A model generated the notes under the pieces. The model searched no databases. It was not told the origin of the DNA and saw only the letters and a program-made list of their open reading frames with translations. 23,704 nucleotides of DNA from a virus, in IMG/VR virus record IMGVR_UViG_3300023184_000520, positions 1 to 23,704 of that record; one strand, written 5' to 3'. Each line of letters opens with the position of its first letter. Positions within the stretch are counted from its first letter, which is position 1. Shown here piece by piece: positions 21,583-23,704 of the stretch. Made by a program: the position numbers and the translations under genes.

Positions 21583-23704
21583 TGGCAAGTAATAGTATTA
21601 AAGATTTATTAGAAGAAGCTAGATTAAGAGCTGAAATATCAAAAAACTTAAGTGGTTATTTAGAAGGTATTGAAAAATTAAAAATTTATCAAAAAACGAT
21701 AAATGATAACGTAAAATATTATGCTAAGTTAATACAACAACAAAATGAAGCTAGAGTTAGAGGTGAAACTGATGTTGTTAATAAAATAGAAGAACAACTT
21801 AAGTATATCAGAGAACAAAATGAAGAGTATGATAGACAAATAACGATGTTAAAATTAGCTGTTAAAGAAGCTAATAAATATCAAATGGCATTAATAGCAA
21901 CAGGTAAAGCTGGTATTAATGGTTTGGCAAAGTTACCTGGTTTAGTACAACAAAACTGGGGTAAACTTAAAAGTTTTGGTTTATTTGAAATGGAAAAAGC
22001 TGTTAAAATGTCAGCTCTTCAAATGGGTTTATTAGGTAAAGAAGGTAAATCATATTCTCAATCTATTAGAAAAACAGCAGCAGATACTAACGAAATTGGT
22101 GTTGGTATTGAAGCATTGGCTAAAATGCAAGGTCAATATACCGAAGATTTAGGTAGAAGCGTAATGCTTGGTGATAAAGGTCTTAAATCAATGGCTGCAA
22201 TGTCAGTTGCTACAGGATTAAGTGCTGAAGGTGTTGGTGAATTAGCAGCTAATATGGATGAAGTTGGTCTTTCAGCTGAACGTACTGGTGATTACATTAA
22301 TCAAACTATGAATGACTCACATAAAATGGGTCTTAATGCTTCTAAAGTTGTTAAAAATATAGCTGGTAACATTAAAATGCTTAATAAATTCCATTTTAAA
22401 GATGGTATTAAAGGTTTAGCTAAAATGGCGGAATTATCAGCTAAATTAGGTGTTAAAATGGATTTTGTTGGTGGTATGGCTGATAAAATGTGGGATATTG
22501 AAGGTGCTGTTGATATGTCAGCTCAATTACAAGTTATGGGTGGTGCATGGGCTAAGCTTGCTGACCCTTTCCATTTAATGTATATGGCTCGTGAAGACGC
22601 TGCTGGTTTAACAGAAGAAATCGCTAAAGCTTCTCAAGCTTCTATGCATTTTGCTAAAGATGGTAGTATTGAAATGTCTAGTATGGAAATGTCTAGACTT
22701 AAAATCATTGCTGAAAAAACAGGTTTGGAATACGATGATTTAGTAAAATCTGGTAAAGAAATGTTTAAACTAAATAAAGTTAGTTCTCAAATAAAATTAT
22801 CAGGTGTTGATGATGATATGAAAGAATTCATTGCAAACACAGCACAATTAGATAAAAACGGTAAAGCAACAATTGAAATTGATGGTGACACTAAATTAGT
22901 AAGTCAATTAACTAATGCCGATAAAACATGGGTTAAAACACAAGTTGGATTGAGAGCATCAATGGCTGACAGAGCCAAAGCCGCTCAAAACTTTGATGAT
23001 AAAATAACCAATCTTATTAATCAAATAAAAACATATATGTTACCAATAATTGATGGTATCAATGAAACACTTGGTCCTATTGTTGATAAATTTATGGCAA
23101 ATAAAGATTGGAAAAAAGATTTAATTCAATTTGGTAAAGATATTGGTAATTTTATTACTAAATTAAAACCAATATTTACAACTATTGGTGATTTAATAAT
23201 GACTCTTGGACCTAAAGGAACACTTGCTGTTTTATTTGGTGGTAAATTATTTTTTGATTTAGGTAAATGGTTTCTTAATGGTCTTTCATTGGCTAGTGGG
23301 TTTTTAATGGGAACAAAAGGATTCATGGGTACTTCAGCTATGGCTAGTTCTTCTGGTACATTGGGGTTAGGTCCAGGTACTACAGCTGCTGGTACTACAG
23401 CTAGTAATTTTGGTGCTAACTTTAATACTGCGTTAGGTTCTAAAATGTTAAAACTAGGTGGTGTTGCAGCTGGGTTACTTACAGCATATAATGAATATCA
23501 AAACAATAAAGCTAATGGTATGAGTAAAGGTGAAAATTTAGGTAGGTCTGGTTTAAAAGGTGTTGGTGCTGGTTTAGGAGCATATGGTGGTGGTGCTGCT
23601 GGTGCTGCTATAGGTACCATGATTTTTCCAGGTATTGGTACTCTTATTGGTGCTGGTATTGGTGCTGGTTTAGGAGCATATGGTGGTGGTGCTTTGGGTG
23701 AAGG
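21582..23704 (+). CDS. Tape measure protein, 3' end cut by window
   Basis: The frame is open from the ATG at 21582 to the window end (707 residues seen, no stop), and starts within the previous stop codon. Residues 1-110 are a charged coiled coil (EEARLRAEI, EKLKIYQKTINDN, EEQLKYIREQNEEYDRQI). Residues ~150-400 have the Ala/Met/Gly-rich helical repeats of tape measure proteins (for example MAAMSVATGLSAEGVGELAA and AELSAKLGVKMDFVGGMADK). Hydrophobic stretches follow near residues 485-505 and 540-570, and a glycine-zipper region at ~655-707 with the repeat GAGLGAYGGGA twice. The protein sets tail length inside the tube and may form a membrane channel at injection. Position after hub genes fits. 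Confident call; full length unknown. Confidence 0.9.
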   Translation, partial: MASNSIKDLLEEARLRAEISKNLSGYLEGIEKLKIYQKTINDNVKYYAKLIQQQNEARVRGETDVVNKIEEQLKYIREQNEEYDRQITMLKLAVKEANKYQMALIATGKAGINGLAKLPGLVQQNWGKLKSFGLFEMEKAVKMSALQMGLLGKEGKSYSQSIRKTAADTNEIGVGIEALAKMQGQYTEDLGRSVMLGDKGLKSMAAMSVATGLSAEGVGELAANMDEVGLSAERTGDYINQTMNDSHKMGLNASKVVKNIAGNIKMLNKFHFKDGIKGLAKMAELSAKLGVKMDFVGGMADKMWDIEGAVDMSAQLQVMGGAWAKLADPFHLMYMAREDAAGLTEEIAKASQASMHFAKDGSIEMSSMEMSRLKIIAEKTGLEYDDLVKSGKEMFKLNKVSSQIKLSGVDDDMKEFIANTAQLDKNGKATIEIDGDTKLVSQLTNADKTWVKTQVGLRASMADRAKAAQNFDDKITNLINQIKTYMLPIIDGINETLGPIVDKFMANKDWKKDLIQFGKDIGNFITKLKPIFTTIGDLIMTLGPKGTLAVLFGGKLFFDLGKWFLNGLSLASGFLMGTKGFMGTSAMASSSGTLGLGPGTTAAGTTASNFGANFNTALGSKMLKLGGVAAGLLTAYNEYQNNKANGMSKGENLGRSGLKGVGAGLGAYGGGAAGAAIGTMIFPGIGTLIGAGIGAGLGAYGGGALGE
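23563..23597 (+). repeat. 35-bp direct repeat, copy 1 (copy 2 at 23659-23693)
   Basis: The segment containing ggtttaggagcatatggtgg is identical over 35 bp to positions 23659-23693. The period is 96 bp (32 codons), so it is in frame and encodes the glycine-zipper unit GAGLGAYGGGA in the tape measure protein. Confidence 0.85.

Noticed and set aside
23126-23326. 66-aa minus-strand ORF
   Set aside because: It lies wholly antisense to the tape measure protein, whose open frame runs through the window end.
1-23704. Stop-codon recoding, as in some gut phages
   Set aside because: TAA, TAG and TGA all end apparently complete genes (TAG at 17557, 14539 and 10904; TGA at 488), and no conserved protein is interrupted by an in-frame stop.
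1-23704. Prophage or integrated element
   Set aside because: No integrase, attachment-site repeat, tRNA or bacterial housekeeping gene is visible, so integration cannot be claimed from this window.

Overview
The window looks like part of the late structural region of a large, tailed, contractile-tail (myovirus) phage infecting a member of the Bacteroidota, probably a flavobacterium-like host. Phage identity rests on a T4 gp18-like tail sheath, a T4 gp19-like tail tube, a T4 gp26-like baseplate hub protein, a tape measure protein and a block of tail-fibre or adhesin genes. The host assignment rests on very AT-rich DNA, plus-strand starts preceded by A-rich leaders rather than Shine-Dalgarno sequences, and Bacteroidota-type promoters (TAnnTTTG, once with a well-spaced TTTG) in front of the minus-strand genes. 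TAA, TAG and TGA all serve as stops, so there is no sign of a recoded genetic code. No integrase, transposase, tRNA or CRISPR was seen.

Positions 1-10902 hold fibre and adhesin genes: two tandem LamG-type proteins (the first cut by the window edge), a 468-aa beta-rich fibre with an internal duplication, a small 88-aa protein, a 2065-aa fibre built from duplicated modules with two YadA-like arrays of 17-residue repeats (9 and 32 units), and a 356-aa fibre with a Cys-rich C-terminus. Positions 11205-18112 hold the sheath and tube genes. Between them lie a 142-aa and an 880-aa protein that share an N-terminal motif with a 337-aa protein further on (20569-21582). Positions 18960-20502 hold a gp26-like protein whose C-terminus overlaps, in the +1 frame, an ATG-less gp51-like small ORF across a T7 run: a candidate programmed frameshift just upstream of the tape measure gene (21582 to the window end).

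Three minus-strand genes sit in gaps between the plus-strand genes: a 49-aa ribbon-helix-helix-like protein, a 101-aa protein and a 203-aa Lys-rich protein. Each has a host-type -7 box 17-28 nt before its start. By contrast, every plus-strand gene visible with a real intergenic gap before it carries ATATTTATA or ATATTTATT 13-48 nt before the start codon, and the tightly packed downstream genes do not. I infer that the minus genes are read early by host RNA polymerase and the plus genes late from a phage-specific promoter. Three clear hairpin terminators follow the sheath, tube and hub/gp51-like genes.

The most unusual points are the candidate hub frameshift, the shared N-terminal motif followed by L-x-E sites that resemble T4 prohead-protease sites, the late-promoter-like motif that is the reverse complement of the T4 late promoter, and the expanded adhesin array. 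All are inferences from reading the sequence; no searches or folding calculations were run.
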